Shown piece after piece: positions 1 to 10,159 of a stretch of DNA of 64,000 nt; within the stretch, counting starts at the first letter, position 1, and each line of letters starts with the position of its first letter. The DNA is from Lunularia cruciata (lineage: Eukaryota > Streptophyta > Marchantiopsida > Lunulariales > Lunulariaceae): NCBI GenBank assembly GCA_948567375.1, contig OX419761.1, positions 18,974,501 to 19,038,500 on the forward strand. Direction: 5' to 3'. A program made the position numbers and the translations under genes. Under the pieces are notes generated by a model that was not told where the DNA came from, made no database searches, and saw only the letters and a list, made by a program, of their open reading frames with translations.

Positions 1-700
1 ATCCTTTGAATGAATGATTGCATGCTTAACTTGTCTAGGACTGATAAATCCTAAAGGAAAAACCTAAGTGTTGGAGTGCAATGACACATTTGTGTAGGAC
101 TAGAGAGTGGCTCTCTAGGATTTTGGCCAAAGTCAGGAATGATATGGGAAGAGGCTTGTGCAGCCTTGGTGTCTTGTCTAATAACACTCAAAGATAGGAT
201 TGAGTAGCACAAATTTTTGAGGACTCTTGTGACCTCATGCCTTTGAGGAAGGATAAAATATGGTGTTATGGTCATAGTCTTCAGAGGGATGTAAATTTTG
301 GAACAGTTTCCACTTGACTTACTTTGCAAAGTTGTCAATGTTCCTTCATGCAATATTGTAGGGGAATGTTTTTTGTACAACTCATGGTAGGAGTGTTGTA
401 CAAATTGTGGCTCCTACAAATCTCACCTTGGAAATTTGTGGCTTGGACAAGTGATTGGTGAACAAAGTGGTTCTAGAACAAAGTGACCTTTGTTCCAAAT
501 GAACTCATCCCACCTCAAGAATCCCCTGGATTTGACACTTTAGCATATAGGAGAAAAGACTGCATAAAATTTTGTAGTGTCACTCATATGGATGAAATCA
601 CTCTCTTCTAGGAATGATTTTGCACAAGAGGCTAAAAATAATAATAAATTGTCTTCATTGTGACCCTATCTATCTCATTTTAGTCATTTCTAACTCATAT
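1..700. other. Unassigned sequence left of the chromovirus
   Basis: No domain, LTR or RNA gene is recognised here. A 109-codon minus-strand reading frame at 51-380 has no recognisable motif and is probably chance or an old transposon piece. The last five bases (696-700, CATAT) are the left target-site flank of the element that starts at 701. Confidence 0.4.
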
Positions 701-831
701 TGTAACAATATGGAGTTTAGCAACGTAGCTAGTAAGGCTAACAAAGTAGGGAATAAGCCAAATTAGCCTAGAATATTCCAAAGCATCTATGAAGCTTCTT
801 GACTAGTTAACTTGCACCCCAAGCAGGTAGC

Positions 832-978
832 TTCTAGAAGGAAGCTTCTAGAAGCTTCTAACTAGCTTAGCTTGCATGCCAAGTAGGTGGCTTCTAGAAG
901 GAAGCTTCTTGAGAAGCCTCCTAGTTAACTTGCTTGCACTCTAAGAAAGTGGCTCAAGGAAGCTTCTTGAGAAGCTTC
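832..978 (+). promoter_or_regulatory. Cluster of heat-shock-element-like sites in U3
   Basis: At 841-858 the sequence is GAAGCTTCTAGAAGCTTC: four GAA/TTC units in alternating orientation at exact 5-bp spacing, which matches the consensus heat-shock-factor site (nGAAnnTTCn units). Similar groups lie at 832-848, 892-908 and 959-978. They sit 20-170 bp upstream of the TATA box of this LTR. The consensus match is seen directly. Activity is inferred by analogy with heat-responsive plant LTRs such as ONSEN. Confidence 0.6.
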
Positions 979-999
979 TCAAGAGCCTTATATGCTACC

Positions 1000-1007
1000 T
1001 ATAAATA
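1000..1007 (+). promoter_or_regulatory. TATA box of the 5' LTR
   Basis: TATAAATA lies about 20 bp downstream of the last GAAGCTTC block. The same box occurs at 6235-6242 in the 3' LTR and at 34,271-34,278 in the solo LTR, so it is conserved in the family and probably sets the transcription start. Confidence 0.65.
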
Positions 1008-1111
1008 CCAAAACCAAAGCTCATGCAAGGCATTTGGAGTTTTCCTTCATTCAAGTGTCCCAACGTGAGTTTCCATTCTCCTATTTCTCTCCTTGGATTT
1101 GGCTTTTACAT

Positions 1112-1123
1112 TGGTATCAAAGC
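1112..1123 (+). other. Primer-binding site (initiator tRNA-Met type)
   Basis: TGGTATCAAAGC starts two bases after the 5' LTR and differs by one base from TGGTATCAGAGC, the usual site complementary to the 3' end of plant initiator tRNA-Met. It confirms the LTR end at 1110 and the plus-strand direction. Confidence 0.85.
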
Positions 1124-1380
1124 AGGAATGGGATGGATGGAATTTATGGACCACCAAATCCACTTCCACTAAACCATTGGGATTTTGCATCCAAATACTA
1201 CCCAAGCATTGTTTCACACAATTCATCACCTCGCACTTTGGATAAGATTTTTTGCATATGATCACCATATCTAAGGAACCCTTGGTGCTTTCGGTTGTAA
1301 CTTAAGAAGAACGGTGGACATGTTGTTTCTATGTGTTAATAAATTAGATAGATTAAGAGTGGTGTGAAAGAGTAGCAACC

Positions 1381-2320
1381 ATGGCGGCAATACCAAATGT
1401 TATCCTTGCTATGCAACAATAAATCAAGCACCTTACTTGATTGTTGGATGAATGAGATCTTTGACTACAAGAGCAGGTGGAGAGAGTACCAATTCAAGAA
1501 GGAGAAGATTGGATCAGATTCCCTAAACCTAAGGTATTTGAAGGCAAGAATCTTCCGTGTGCAGTGGAGAATTTGGTGTTTGATTGTGAATGTTATTTTG
1601 AAGCTACCAATCTACAAGATGAGCAAAAATAGATTCTCTTGGCTTCTAGCCAATTGGATGGAGTAGCAAAGCTATGGTGGAGATTCTGAGTGGAGCGAGC
1701 TGAACCATAAATTTTTGCACCAATCTTGACATGGGCAAAATTCAAGAGTGCAATAATTAGTCGGTTCTAAGCTATAAATGCCACACGAGCTGCACGAGAT
1801 AAGTTGGCAGAGTTGAAATAGATTGGCTATGTAAGAAGTTACATCACAAAATTCCAAAACACCATCATGCAAATTCCAGATATATTGGAAGGTGAAGCTC
1901 TAGATCAATTTGTGAAGGGCTTGAAGGTGAGAACAAAATTAGAGGTAATCATGCAAGAGCCACAACACTTGGAGGAAGCCATGCGGTTGGCCAAACGTTT
2001 TGATTCCTTGGTGGCAACAACTTAGTCTCGACCTCGACCTCCATAGAGCCTACCAATACACTACACACAAGTGGAGGAGCCAACACTAATGGAGATTGAT
2101 GCCATTCAACAAAGACCATTTCGCACAGCAGATAGAGAGAAACTACAACAAAATGGTGGTTGATTTTATTGTCACCAATTGGGGCATCGTATTGATGAAT
2201 GTCCACTCAAGAATAGATGACCTCAACAAGTTGCCCAGGTGGAGGTTGTGGAGCGGAATGATCAGGGAAATGAGGAATCCCAATAGGAGATTTTGAGCCG
2301 CCTATTGGGAGCTTGATTAG
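1381..2320 (+). pseudogene. gag remnant with broken zinc knuckle
   Basis: One frame starting with ATG at 1381 reads as a gypsy gag through about 2310 but is interrupted by around ten stops. Recognisable parts are a retrotransposon-gag core (around 1640-2020, with a WAKF motif near 1730) and a nucleocapsid CCHC zinc knuckle at 2161-2202. In the knuckle the Cys codon at 2170, His at 2185 and Cys at 2200 remain, but the first Cys codon is TGA at 2161. Gag would form the particle that packages element RNA. No full-length product is possible now. The stops look mostly like CAA, CAG or CGA codons changed by C-to-T. Confidence 0.8.
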
Positions 2321-2379
2321 TTCCAATGGGATTGAAGGCTTGACCTATGCAAGTTTGCTTCACTTGCAAGGTATAATAT

Positions 2380-2709
2380 CTAATCAAGATTGTAGGATTT
2401 TTGGTTGATTTTGGAAGTTTAGAGAATTGCATGTCTATGCAAGTAGTAAAGGAATTGGGTATTCTTATCAAGCCAATGATTGGAAGTAGTTTGATGATGG
2501 CGGATGGTAGAAAGGGTTCTACATTTTGCACCTCACATCTTGTTACCTTCAAGATTGGGAAGGAGTATTTGGAGTGTATGAGGTTTGTAATGGCACCTCT
2601 ACACCATGATATCATTTTGGGTCTACCTTGGCTTGAACATCATAAGGTTCAATTGATTGGACCCGACGCCAAATTCAAGTACAACACCAAGGTAGGAATT
2701 TCCGATTAG
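2380..2709 (+). pseudogene. Retropepsin-like protease remnant
   Basis: The open stretch at 2401-2709 reads as an aspartic protease of the Ty3/gypsy polyprotein. A VDFGS motif stands where the active-site D-[ST]-G usually lies, followed by the late I-L-G-L-P-W-L block typical of these proteases. The Ser/Thr of the active-site triplet is replaced by Phe, which would be expected to disable it. It follows gag in the same transcript direction and is followed by a linker (2724-3077) with three imperfect repeats of about 60 bp rich in Lys and Glu. Confidence 0.75.
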
Positions 2710-2759
2710 GTTGTCTGGCACCTTTGAGTAAGACACCTAAGAATAGACAGTCCCAAGAT

Positions 2760-2930
2760 GTGAAGCTTGTCGAGAAGGTAGCCATAGAGCAAACTTGGAA
2801 GAGAGATGAGTCCCTAGATGGGAAGTTTGCCAAGAAGGCAACCAAGGAGCAAGCTTGGATGAGAGATGAGTCCCTAGAAGGGAATTTTGTTAGTAAAGCA
2901 GCCATAGAGCAAGCTTTGGAGGAAGATAAG
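2760..2930 (+). repeat. Imperfect 60-bp coding repeats between protease and RT
   Basis: Three imperfect units of about 60 bp encode a short Lys/Glu-rich block containing K-A-x-x-E-Q-A-W and D-E-S-L. They are direct repeats inside the polyprotein linker, probably copy-number variation in a spacer without a catalytic role. Confidence 0.6.
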
Positions 2931-3059
2931 TCTGTATTTGCGGTGTGGATCAAACCGGTTGCACAAGAACAATCTGTAGAAGGCCAAGAGCCTCATCAAG
3001 CAATGGTTGATTGGATAGTTAAGGATCTTGCAAATGTGTTTTTGGATGATCTACCAAAG

Positions 3060-3860
3060 GGATTACCCTCTGATTGAGGTATGCCCTTCAAGATTGAGTT
3101 ATTGCTAGGGAGTACTCTAGTGAATAGACTGATCTATTGACTCTCACCAAAGGAGTTGGAGGAGTTGCAAACAACACTTACAGAGTTATTGGAGAAGGAC
3201 TTCATACAATATAGTACCTCTCCTTGGGGAGGACCGGTACTATTTGTTCCAAAGAAGGATGGAGGACTTTGTTTTTGTATTGATTATCATGGGCTCAATA
3301 AGCAAACCGTGAAGAATGCATATCTCTTGCCTTGGATCAATGACTTGCTTGATTAACTAAGTAGAGCACGCTACTTTTCTAAGTTGGATCTTTGTAGTGG
3401 CTATTGGCAAATTCCTATTGATAAAGAGGATGTGCAAAAGATTACCTTTTGCACAAGGTATGGGCATTTTGAGTGGAGAGTTCTATCTTTCAAACTCACT
3501 AATGCTCCAGCAATCTTCATGAATCAGATGCATTGGGTGTTGGATGGACTATTGGATTGCTCCAAGGTGGTGTTCTTGGATGATATCTTAATTTATAGCA
3601 AGACAAAGGCAGAACACGTGAATCATGTGTGAGAAGTCTTAAGACGACTACAATAATGGAAATTTTACTACAAGAAGTCAAAGTGTGCCTTTTGGCAAAA
3701 AGAGGTTACCTTCTTGGGTCATAAGATCTCATCAGAGGGGATCAAGATAGAAGAAGAGAAGATCAATGCCATTATTGATTGGCCTACCCCAAAGGATGCT
3801 ACAGAAGTACAGGCATTCAATGGATTGGCCAGTTTTTAATGGTAGTTCATCCACTATTAT
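3060..3860 (+). pseudogene. Ty3/gypsy reverse transcriptase remnant
   Basis: The order of reverse-transcriptase blocks is clear: a [14 protein letters not shown]-type region (3220-3270), the DYHGLNK block (3283-3303), the SKLDLCSGYWQI block with the first catalytic Asp (about 3380-3415), and FLDDILIYS with the catalytic Asp pair (about 3573-3600). Stops separate the blocks, for example TAA at about 3355 between the second and third, and TGA near 3630. Several fit CAA or CGA changed to a stop. The protein would copy element RNA into DNA. It is now non-functional. Confidence 0.88.
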
Positions 3861-3866
3861 GCTCAT

Positions 3867-4370
3867 GTGACTGCACAAGTGACTAACCTCTTGGGAAAGA
3901 ACTCAAGCTTCCAATGGACCACCAAGCATGAAGAAGCATTCCAAAATTTAAAGCATATGGTGTCTTCAAGACCCATTCTTCAACCATATGATCCTCAACT
4001 ACCTTGTGTGGTTGATTTTGATGCTTCTAACTTTGCAATTGGAGTTTTGTTGCAACGAGAATTCTTAGATGGACTACATCCCATTGCCTTTGTGTCTCGC
4101 CAACTAAATACAACTAAAAGAAATTGCTCTACTCAAGAACAGGAACAACTTGCAATGGTATATGCCACCAAGGTATGGAGGCATTATCTCTTGGGGAAAC
4201 AAGTTATCATGTGAACTGATCACAAGACATTGTTGTAGACACTACACTTGGAGCGCATGAAGAGTTAGCATCATCAATGGGAAGAGCAACTCCAATTGTT
4301 TGACATCAAACTTGAGTACAAACCAGGTCAGTTCCATGTTATCCTTGATGCTCTATCAAGATGACCTGAT
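3867..4370 (+). pseudogene. RNase H remnant
   Basis: After the RT the reading continues into the RNase H domain: the VDFDASNFAIGVLL region (about 4011-4055) contains the first catalytic Asp of this family, followed by the conserved Arg-Gln-Leu-Asn and Ser-Thr-Gln-Glu region. A TGA at 4212 and a TAG at about 4236 interrupt it. The domain degrades the RNA strand during reverse transcription. Confidence 0.8.
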
Positions 4371-4379
4371 TTGAAGGCT

Positions 4380-5570
4380 CTTCCTCCCATCACGGCGGCA
4401 ATTACAATGATGTCAATTGACCCTAAGGTCCATAACAAGTTTTGATCAGCTCTAAAACAAGATCCTTTCTTCCAAATAGTACACGATCGTCTGACAGCAT
4501 ATGACAAGGAGTACAACACCTTCTCCTTCAAGGAAGGCCTTTTATCCCATGCGGACCAGATCTATGTTCCAGCCAAAGGTGATCTTTGACTTGTGCGCCT
4601 TCAAGAAGCCCATGATTTACCAAAAGCTGGTCACATGGGAGTGGACAAGACCTTGGGCACCCTCCAACGCCAATGATGGTGGCCCAACATGACACGAGAT
4701 GTTTGGGACTTTGTCCAATTGTGTGAGAGTTGTCAACGTAACAAGGCTAGTAACTAGAAGCTGAGTGGACTCCTTTAGCCACTTCCCATTCTAGCTACTT
4801 GTTGGGAACATGTGAGCTTAGATCTCATCACTTCCTTACCCAAAACACAACAAGGTCACACAACAATTGTGGTGTTTGTGGATAAGCTTAGTGAGAAAAT
4901 CTATTTGGCATCAACGGTTGATATTGTGGATGCTCCAACCTTGACGCAACTCTACTTCGATAATGTCTTCAAACATCATGGGATACCACGTGTACTCATC
5001 TCCAACCGTGATCCTTGCTTCACCAAAAGTTTTGGCAAGCACTCTTCTAGCTACTTGGCACCAAGCTTGATTTGTCCACAGCCTATCATCCTCAAACTGA
5101 TGGACAAATTGAACATGCAAATTGCACCTTGGAAGATATGCTTTGTGCCTTTGTCAAGATTCACCATACCAATTGGGATCAATGTCTTGCAGCTACGGAG
5201 TTTGCATACAATAATTCTAAACATGCAAGCTCCGGATTCTCTCCTTTCTTTCTCAATTTTGGCCAAGATCCGCTTGTCCCAAATTCTCTTCTTGCTCCTC
5301 CTTCATCTCAAGTCCCCCATACTTCAACCTTGTTGACCACCATCTCCAAATCTCTCCAACAAGCCAAATCTCATCTCCTTGTTGCTCAGAATTGTCAAAA
5401 ACAATATGCGGACCATCATCGTCATGATCTCACCTTTGAAGTTGTTGATAAAGTTATGTTATCCTCTAGTAATCTACTCCTCCCACTTGATACCCAAGTT
5501 CATAAACTTGCCCCTAATTGGATAGGACCTTTTGATGTCACCCAAATTGTTTCTCTTGTTGCTTATTGAC
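4380..5570 (+). pseudogene. Integrase remnant with a frameshift
   Basis: A degraded zinc-binding N-terminus lies around 4600-4760 (CQRN motif near 4733). The catalytic core begins at about 4812 with a DLITSLP block and its Asp, followed by VVFVDKLS and a SNRDPCF block with the second Asp. At about 5030 one base appears missing. The rest of the core, including STAYHPQTDGQ and the catalytic Glu region, continues in another frame at 5072-5569. The domain would insert the element cDNA into the host genome. The same region of the related element at 30.6 kb helps place the shift. Confidence 0.85.
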
Positions 5571-5689
5571 TTGCTTTGCCTCCTCATATGCACATCCATC
5601 CTGTCTTTCATCTTTCCAAGTTGAAACCCTTTGTTCATAATCCCCCTTCTTTCTCCACTTGAGTCCCACCTCCTCCTCCCCCAATCCCT

Positions 5690-5908
5690 ATCAATGATCA
5701 TGAGGAGTATGAAGTTGATCATATCCTTGCACGTCGCCACATCCAACAAAGACACCGCCAACAAATGGAGTACAAGGTCCTTTGGAAAGGGTATCTCCTT
5801 CATGATGCCACATGGGAACCTCTTTCTCACCTCTAGAATGCACAGACGGCCATCCAAGAGTTTGAAGCTTCAATGGCAACAAGGACGTCACCAACTAGCG
5901 GTGGGGGA
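5690..5908 (+). pseudogene. Chromodomain at the integrase C-terminus
   Basis: The frame that starts near 5690 encodes EYEVDHIL, then YKVLWKGY and DATWEPLSHL, the three signature blocks of a chromodomain, with the aromatic residues kept. One TAG (about 5835) follows the last block. In chromoviruses this domain is thought to steer integration towards particular histone marks. Its presence assigns the element to that branch. Confidence 0.88.
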
Positions 5909-5911
5909 ATA
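5899..5911 (+). other. Polypurine tract
   Basis: GCGGTGGGGGAATA directly abuts the 3' LTR start at 5912 and is the expected primer site for second-strand DNA synthesis. The related element has CAATGGGAGAATA in the same place before 31,546. Confidence 0.75.
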
Positions 5912-6346
5912 TGTAACAATATGGAGTTTAGCAATGTAGCTAGGAAGGCTAACAAAGTAGGGAATAAGCCAAATTAGCCTAGAATATTCCAAAAGCATCT
6001 AGGAAGCTTCTTGGGAAGCTTCCTGACTAGTTAACTTGCACCCTAAGTAGGTAGCTTCTAGAAGGAAGCTTCTAAAAGCTTCTAAAAGCTTCTAATTAGC
6101 TTAGCTTGCATGCCAAGTAGGCGGCTTCTAGAAGGAAGTTTCTTGAGAAGCTTCCTAGTTAACTTGGCTCGCACTCTAAGAAAGTGGCTCAAGAAAGCTT
6201 CTTGAGAAGCTCCTCAAGGACCTTGTATACTACCTATAAATACCAAAGCCGAAGCTCATGCTAGGCATTCTGAGTTTTCCTTCATTCAAGTGTCTCAATG
6301 TGAATTTCCATTATCCTATTTCTCTCCTCATATTCGATCTTTTACA
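5912..6346 (+). repeat. 3' LTR of the chromovirus
   Basis: The 435-bp copy of the LTR at 701-1110 has the same ends. Its GAAGCTTC region is expanded near 6010 and 6075, and some GAA units are changed to AAA there (CTAAAAGCTTC). The TATA box is at 6235-6242. Confidence 0.93.
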
Positions 6347-7000
6347 CGTATCCTCAAAGGAACAACCTGTTCTTACAAATTATACCATAGTGTTCTTACC
6401 AATTATACTATAGTAAGTTAACATTCAGTTACCACAAGGATTTCTCAAGGAACTAAAAGAATATTTTGTAAATTAAAATAAGGATCTTGTTCTTCCTCCT
6501 GGAATAGCATGACCCAAAGCTTAAACCCAAAAATGAAAAAAATGAAAGAATGTAATGAAACTATGTGTTCTCTATATTAAATCTTTATGTTGAGAAAGGA
6601 TCTCACTCTACTACATCCTAAACCCTATGCCCAATTGCTCAACAATGACACTTCTTTATGAATTGCACAAAGCATATATAACCACATCCCGATGCATACA
6701 ATCAAAAAACATTTTCCATATGCATCAAACATATTTGATTGAAGAACACAATCAGAAACAACATGATACTTTTTTTTTGTTGAGTAGTATCAACTTCTCT
6801 ATTAAAACTTAGACAATGTTACATCACTCTATTTTAGTTTCCTCCCTACTTTGCGCATGCATAGGTGTAGAATCTTCATATTCTAATTCTTCTTCTTCTT
6901 AGAAATCTCCATCATCAACAGCCCAAAGGTCAGCTCAATTTATTAAAATATAATTAAAATCACATATACATTAATCCATCTTAAAAAATATAAATTTCTC
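6347..7000. other. AT-rich spacer
   Basis: No gene, LTR or RNA gene is recognised. It contains a short T-run (6770-6778) and short chance reading frames only. Confidence 0.4.
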
Positions 7001-7019
7001 CTTTTATTTTTTAGTCACA

Positions 7020-8095
7020 CTCTAATTTCTCTCAAAGAATGCCATCTTGCTTTCAAAAATCCTAAACATTGTTCATTAATTACCCGTATCTATGCAACAC
7101 ATTTATTGAAATGCTATTTGTCCTCAATTGTACTCTACTTGAAAGATGGCACCAAGTGATACATGGGAACATAACCAAGATCATTAAACAGATCTTGATT
7201 AAACTCAAAATTTATGCAAGCTCCTATGTGATTCAAATCATTCCAGAGTTCCAAATTCTTTAAACAAGTCATGTCATGATAAGAACTAGGAATTCCTACA
7301 TACACCAAAAACAAGACACAAGAACATGATTAGAATATCAATGAAGCTACTACTCATTCACATTTGCAATTCAGATCACTACAACAAGTACATGTACCTC
7401 TCATAAAATGGATTATTCTCCTCTTGTCATTGCAAATCATTTGGCCATTCATAAAATATGGACCTTCTTTTTGTATTATATTTTTCCATAAACTGTAGGT
7501 TTGGCTGAAAGAGGAGACAAAGTGCCATCCACCAAACCCACACACACAAGAATCCTTTTTGAGCAAAGCTAAATGGAATATGCCTCCTTTTTTATAGATT
7601 AGGCCAAGACACTTGATTGCCAAGAGTTTGTAAATTACTATCATTACTCTATTAGTGAAAGCAATGGTCAACCCCGCACCGGTTTCCCATGCGTTTAACC
7701 CTTGTGCAACACATGCTCCATTTGCATGGTGACAAAATCTATTGAGAGAAAGTGCAAGTTGAATCTACACGAGAGTCTGATCCTTACTACAACACCTACA
7801 GAATATTCTATGGCCCTTGATTAAACTCACCAAAGAGTTACATGGGTTCACATCCTTTCTAGTAAGTTGTGAAAGCTTTGGGGTCAAGATTTCTAAAATA
7901 ATTAGTGACAAAATCTTTGCTAAGTCTTTGGATACTGTATTCTTGGCTCCAAATATCTATGACATTGGAAAAATTCCTACCACCTGAGTAAAAACTCCAT
8001 GGTCTCATTCTTTTCTACAATAAAATCCTATGGAATCACTTCTAACCTGCTCTATTGGACCTTCAAAATCAAAATTATCATCATATTATTTCTAA
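7020..8095 (-). pseudogene. PIF/Harbinger nuclease remnant A
   Basis: Read on the minus strand, this resembles the remnants at 25.2-26.8 kb, 57.4-58.6 kb and 61.0-62.4 kb. The best block (about 7420-7480) encodes M-N-G-Q-M-I-C-N-D-K-R-R-I-I, matching the S-I-N-x-Q-V-I-x-D-D-K-R-R-I segment of HARBI1-like DDE nucleases that follows the first catalytic Asp. The C-terminal part, a helical region with the last catalytic Glu, lies at 7040-7210 and is heavily eroded. The first catalytic Asp region appears changed. No TIR was found. It is the most decayed of the four copies. Confidence 0.6.
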
Positions 8096-8224
8096 TTCTG
8101 CTCTCATGCACCATCAAACGTATTTCTTTGTAATAATTGTAATAATAATCAAATATCAACTACTACACTCGCTAAATGTACAGGTGATTGTAAATAATTA
8201 TTACAGAAGTCAAAGGGAAGATTA

Positions 8225-8715
8225 ACCCAAAATGTGAAAGCAAGGAGGTTATCACCAAGATGCACCCTCATGTGATGAAGCCTAGCTTTGGACGAATGCT
8301 AAGATGTAACCTTGCTTGATGAAGTCTAGCTTCAAAAAAATGTAGGCAACTCTCTAAAATATTGTCAAGATGTAACCTTGGGTGAAGAAGCCTAGCTTCA
8401 AACAACGTTGGCAACTCTTGAAAAACACTTAGGTAACAACGGAGTTTGAACAACGTCGGCAACACAAAAAACAAAACTGTGTTCAAAAAATGTTGGCAAC
8501 ACCAGGAGGAAGATTATCGCCCCAATGTGAAAGCAAGGAGGTTATTGCCAAGATGTAACCTTGCGTGATGAAGCCTAGGTTCAAACAAATGTTTGCAACT
8601 CTGTAGAATATTGCCAAGATGTAACCTCGGGTGATGAAGCCTAGCCTCAAACAACGTTCGCAACTCGTGGTAAACACTCAAGTAACAAAGTGGAGTTTGA
8701 ACAATGTTGGCAACA
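8225..8715. repeat. Nested tandem repeat, about 293-bp period with about 75-bp subunits
   Basis: A block starting AATGTGAAAGCAAGGAGGTTAT occurs at about 8230 and again at about 8524. Inside each block a shorter unit recurs two or three times, containing CAAGATGTAACCTTG, then GATGAAGCCTAGCTTCAAACAA and a GTTGGCAAC end. Both levels are imperfect. No coding function is seen. It ends near 8715, just before the less AT-rich gene region. Confidence 0.75.
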
Positions 8716-8719
8716 CCAC

Positions 8720-9550
8720 ACGTACACTCGAGAGATGAAGTTCAGTCGAACCAAGACAATAATAGTTTGTGATGGGCCACTCACGGAAAACTATCTCAAT
8801 TTTACACGAGATTGAAGTTAACAAATTGAACCTTGCATGTGTGCACTTCCGTCTGATGCACCTTGTTTGCAAAGTGTAACTTAGCCGGGGTGGAAATATG
8901 GCCTAGACTAATGTTGTGAAATCGCTTCAAAAGATGACGGTTTGGGGCCTCACGAGAAAACTTGCTCTTTTGACGAATGCTTCTGCTTACTGCTTACTGC
9001 TCGCCCCAACTGAAAGCCCACGAGAGTTTGCAAACACGGAAGTTACCACCTGTGTGAGTTCTGTGATGACGTGCTGTAGGAATTTGAGACGTTTAATTTC
9101 AACTTAGCAATTAATGATTATTAACGTTTGCAGAGGATAACCACAAACTCCATAGCCATTTTTTCAACGAATCACCTGTTATGGAATCCGTCGATGAGAT
9201 TAGGAGTTCCGAGAACCCCTGTAATTTGGGCATGTACCTCGGGACATGGTTTATAAAAAATGTACACTAAGACGATATAAGTTACTGCAGTCGCTTATGA
9301 ATGCCCATATCTCTTAACCATTATCTAATTATTCTGTTCCATTCGCAGTTTTTACTTCAGAAAACAAAGCAGCCGCGCCAGCTCAATAGATATCTACACC
9401 AGAGCATAAAAAGCAGGGTCGTAAAACAAGGCCCTTCTTTCGGAAAACACTCTTCGCTTTTTGCATTATGTGTTACTTTCGCTTTACGGATACTGTTACG
9501 ATTTCCAAATACTTCTATGCCTTCCGGACGATAAATGAAGAAGCTACAGA
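8720..9550. other. Unassigned spacer
   Basis: Sequence of more balanced composition with no recognised gene. Short frames at 8916-9107 and 9301-9554 lack motifs. Confidence 0.35.
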
Positions 9551-9725
9551 GCATAAGATGACAAGAAGAGAAGACGGGAAGATTCCATCAAAAGGGTCCA
9601 AGGATCAAATCTATTAGGTAAAGGGTTTAAATTCCGGATTCTGATAGTAGTATCAGAATAAGAAATTTGACCGATCATATTTAAGATGTCAGAGTGCTGT
9701 AAATAATATTATTCATATCAGATGA
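9550..9725 (-). repeat. GATGGGGTCTTCCCATC-family repeat, diverged copy
   Basis: It contains GACGGGAAGATTCCATCA (9576-9593) followed by AAGGGTCCAAGGATC and a region matching the copies at 41.4, 49.3 and 59.6 kb. It lies in the opposite orientation to the copies at 21.3 and 49.3 kb. Divergence is high and the ends are not defined. Confidence 0.5.
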
Positions 9726-9899
9726 ATATTCAAAATTTTATTGTTTTTACTTATTTATTTATCGAATTAAATCATTCAAAGAAATATCATCTAATGTAAT
9801 TATATATATTATGAAATAAAATGTAAAGTAGAAAAATGAAATTGATATTTTTATCCTCATTTAATACGGTAAATTTTAATCCAATTGCCAATATGTCGA

Positions 9900-10155
9900 A
9901 TGTAATATCCATAATTCCAAAACTGAAAGAACAAGAGGTGATTTTGATATTATAACTCTATATAATTCCAAGACTAAAAAAAACAATACGTAATGAAATC
10001 GGGATATTAATAATTCTAAGGTTGAAAGAACAAAGAGTAGATCTCGATATTATCCATAACTCTATATAATTCCAAGTTAAAAGAACGAAGAAGTGAGCTC
10101 GTTATATCCTAAATTTTGAAGCTAAAGAAACAAAACAGGAGAGTCTCACTACATA
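9900..10155. repeat. Degenerate tandem repeat, about 50-bp period
   Basis: Five weakly conserved units contain a core like ATATAATTCCAAG followed by GAAAGAACAA and a GATATTAT junction. It is AT-rich and old. No function is seen. Confidence 0.5.
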
Positions 10156-10159
10156 TATC

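Larger units (their letters stand above)
701..1110 (+). repeat. 5' LTR of the chromovirus
   Basis: The 410-bp LTR has TG..CA ends. The U3 part contains repeated GAAGCTTC and TTCTAGAA blocks (790-980), followed by a TATA box at 1000-1007. The matching 3' LTR is at 5912-6346 and is about 25 bp longer because of small insertions in the GAAGCTTC region. Confidence 0.93.
701..6346 (+). mobile_element. Ty3/gypsy chromovirus, complete but inactivated
   Basis: This is an LTR retrotransposon with LTRs at 701-1110 and 5912-6346. Both LTRs start TGTAACAATATGGAG and end TTTTACA. The internal order is primer-binding site, gag, protease, reverse transcriptase, RNase H, integrase, chromodomain and polypurine tract, which defines the Ty3/gypsy class and its chromovirus branch. 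The flanks are CATAT (696-700) and CGTAT (6347-6351), a 5-bp target-site duplication with one mismatch. The coding region carries many in-frame stops and at least one frameshift, so it cannot move by itself. The two LTRs differ by substitutions and by small insertions in the GAAGCTTC-rich part, which points to an old insertion. Related LTRs occur at 31,546 and 33,952. Confidence 0.93.

Noticed and set aside
5072-5266. Minus-strand frames within the integrase
   Set aside because: Shadows of the plus-strand integrase.
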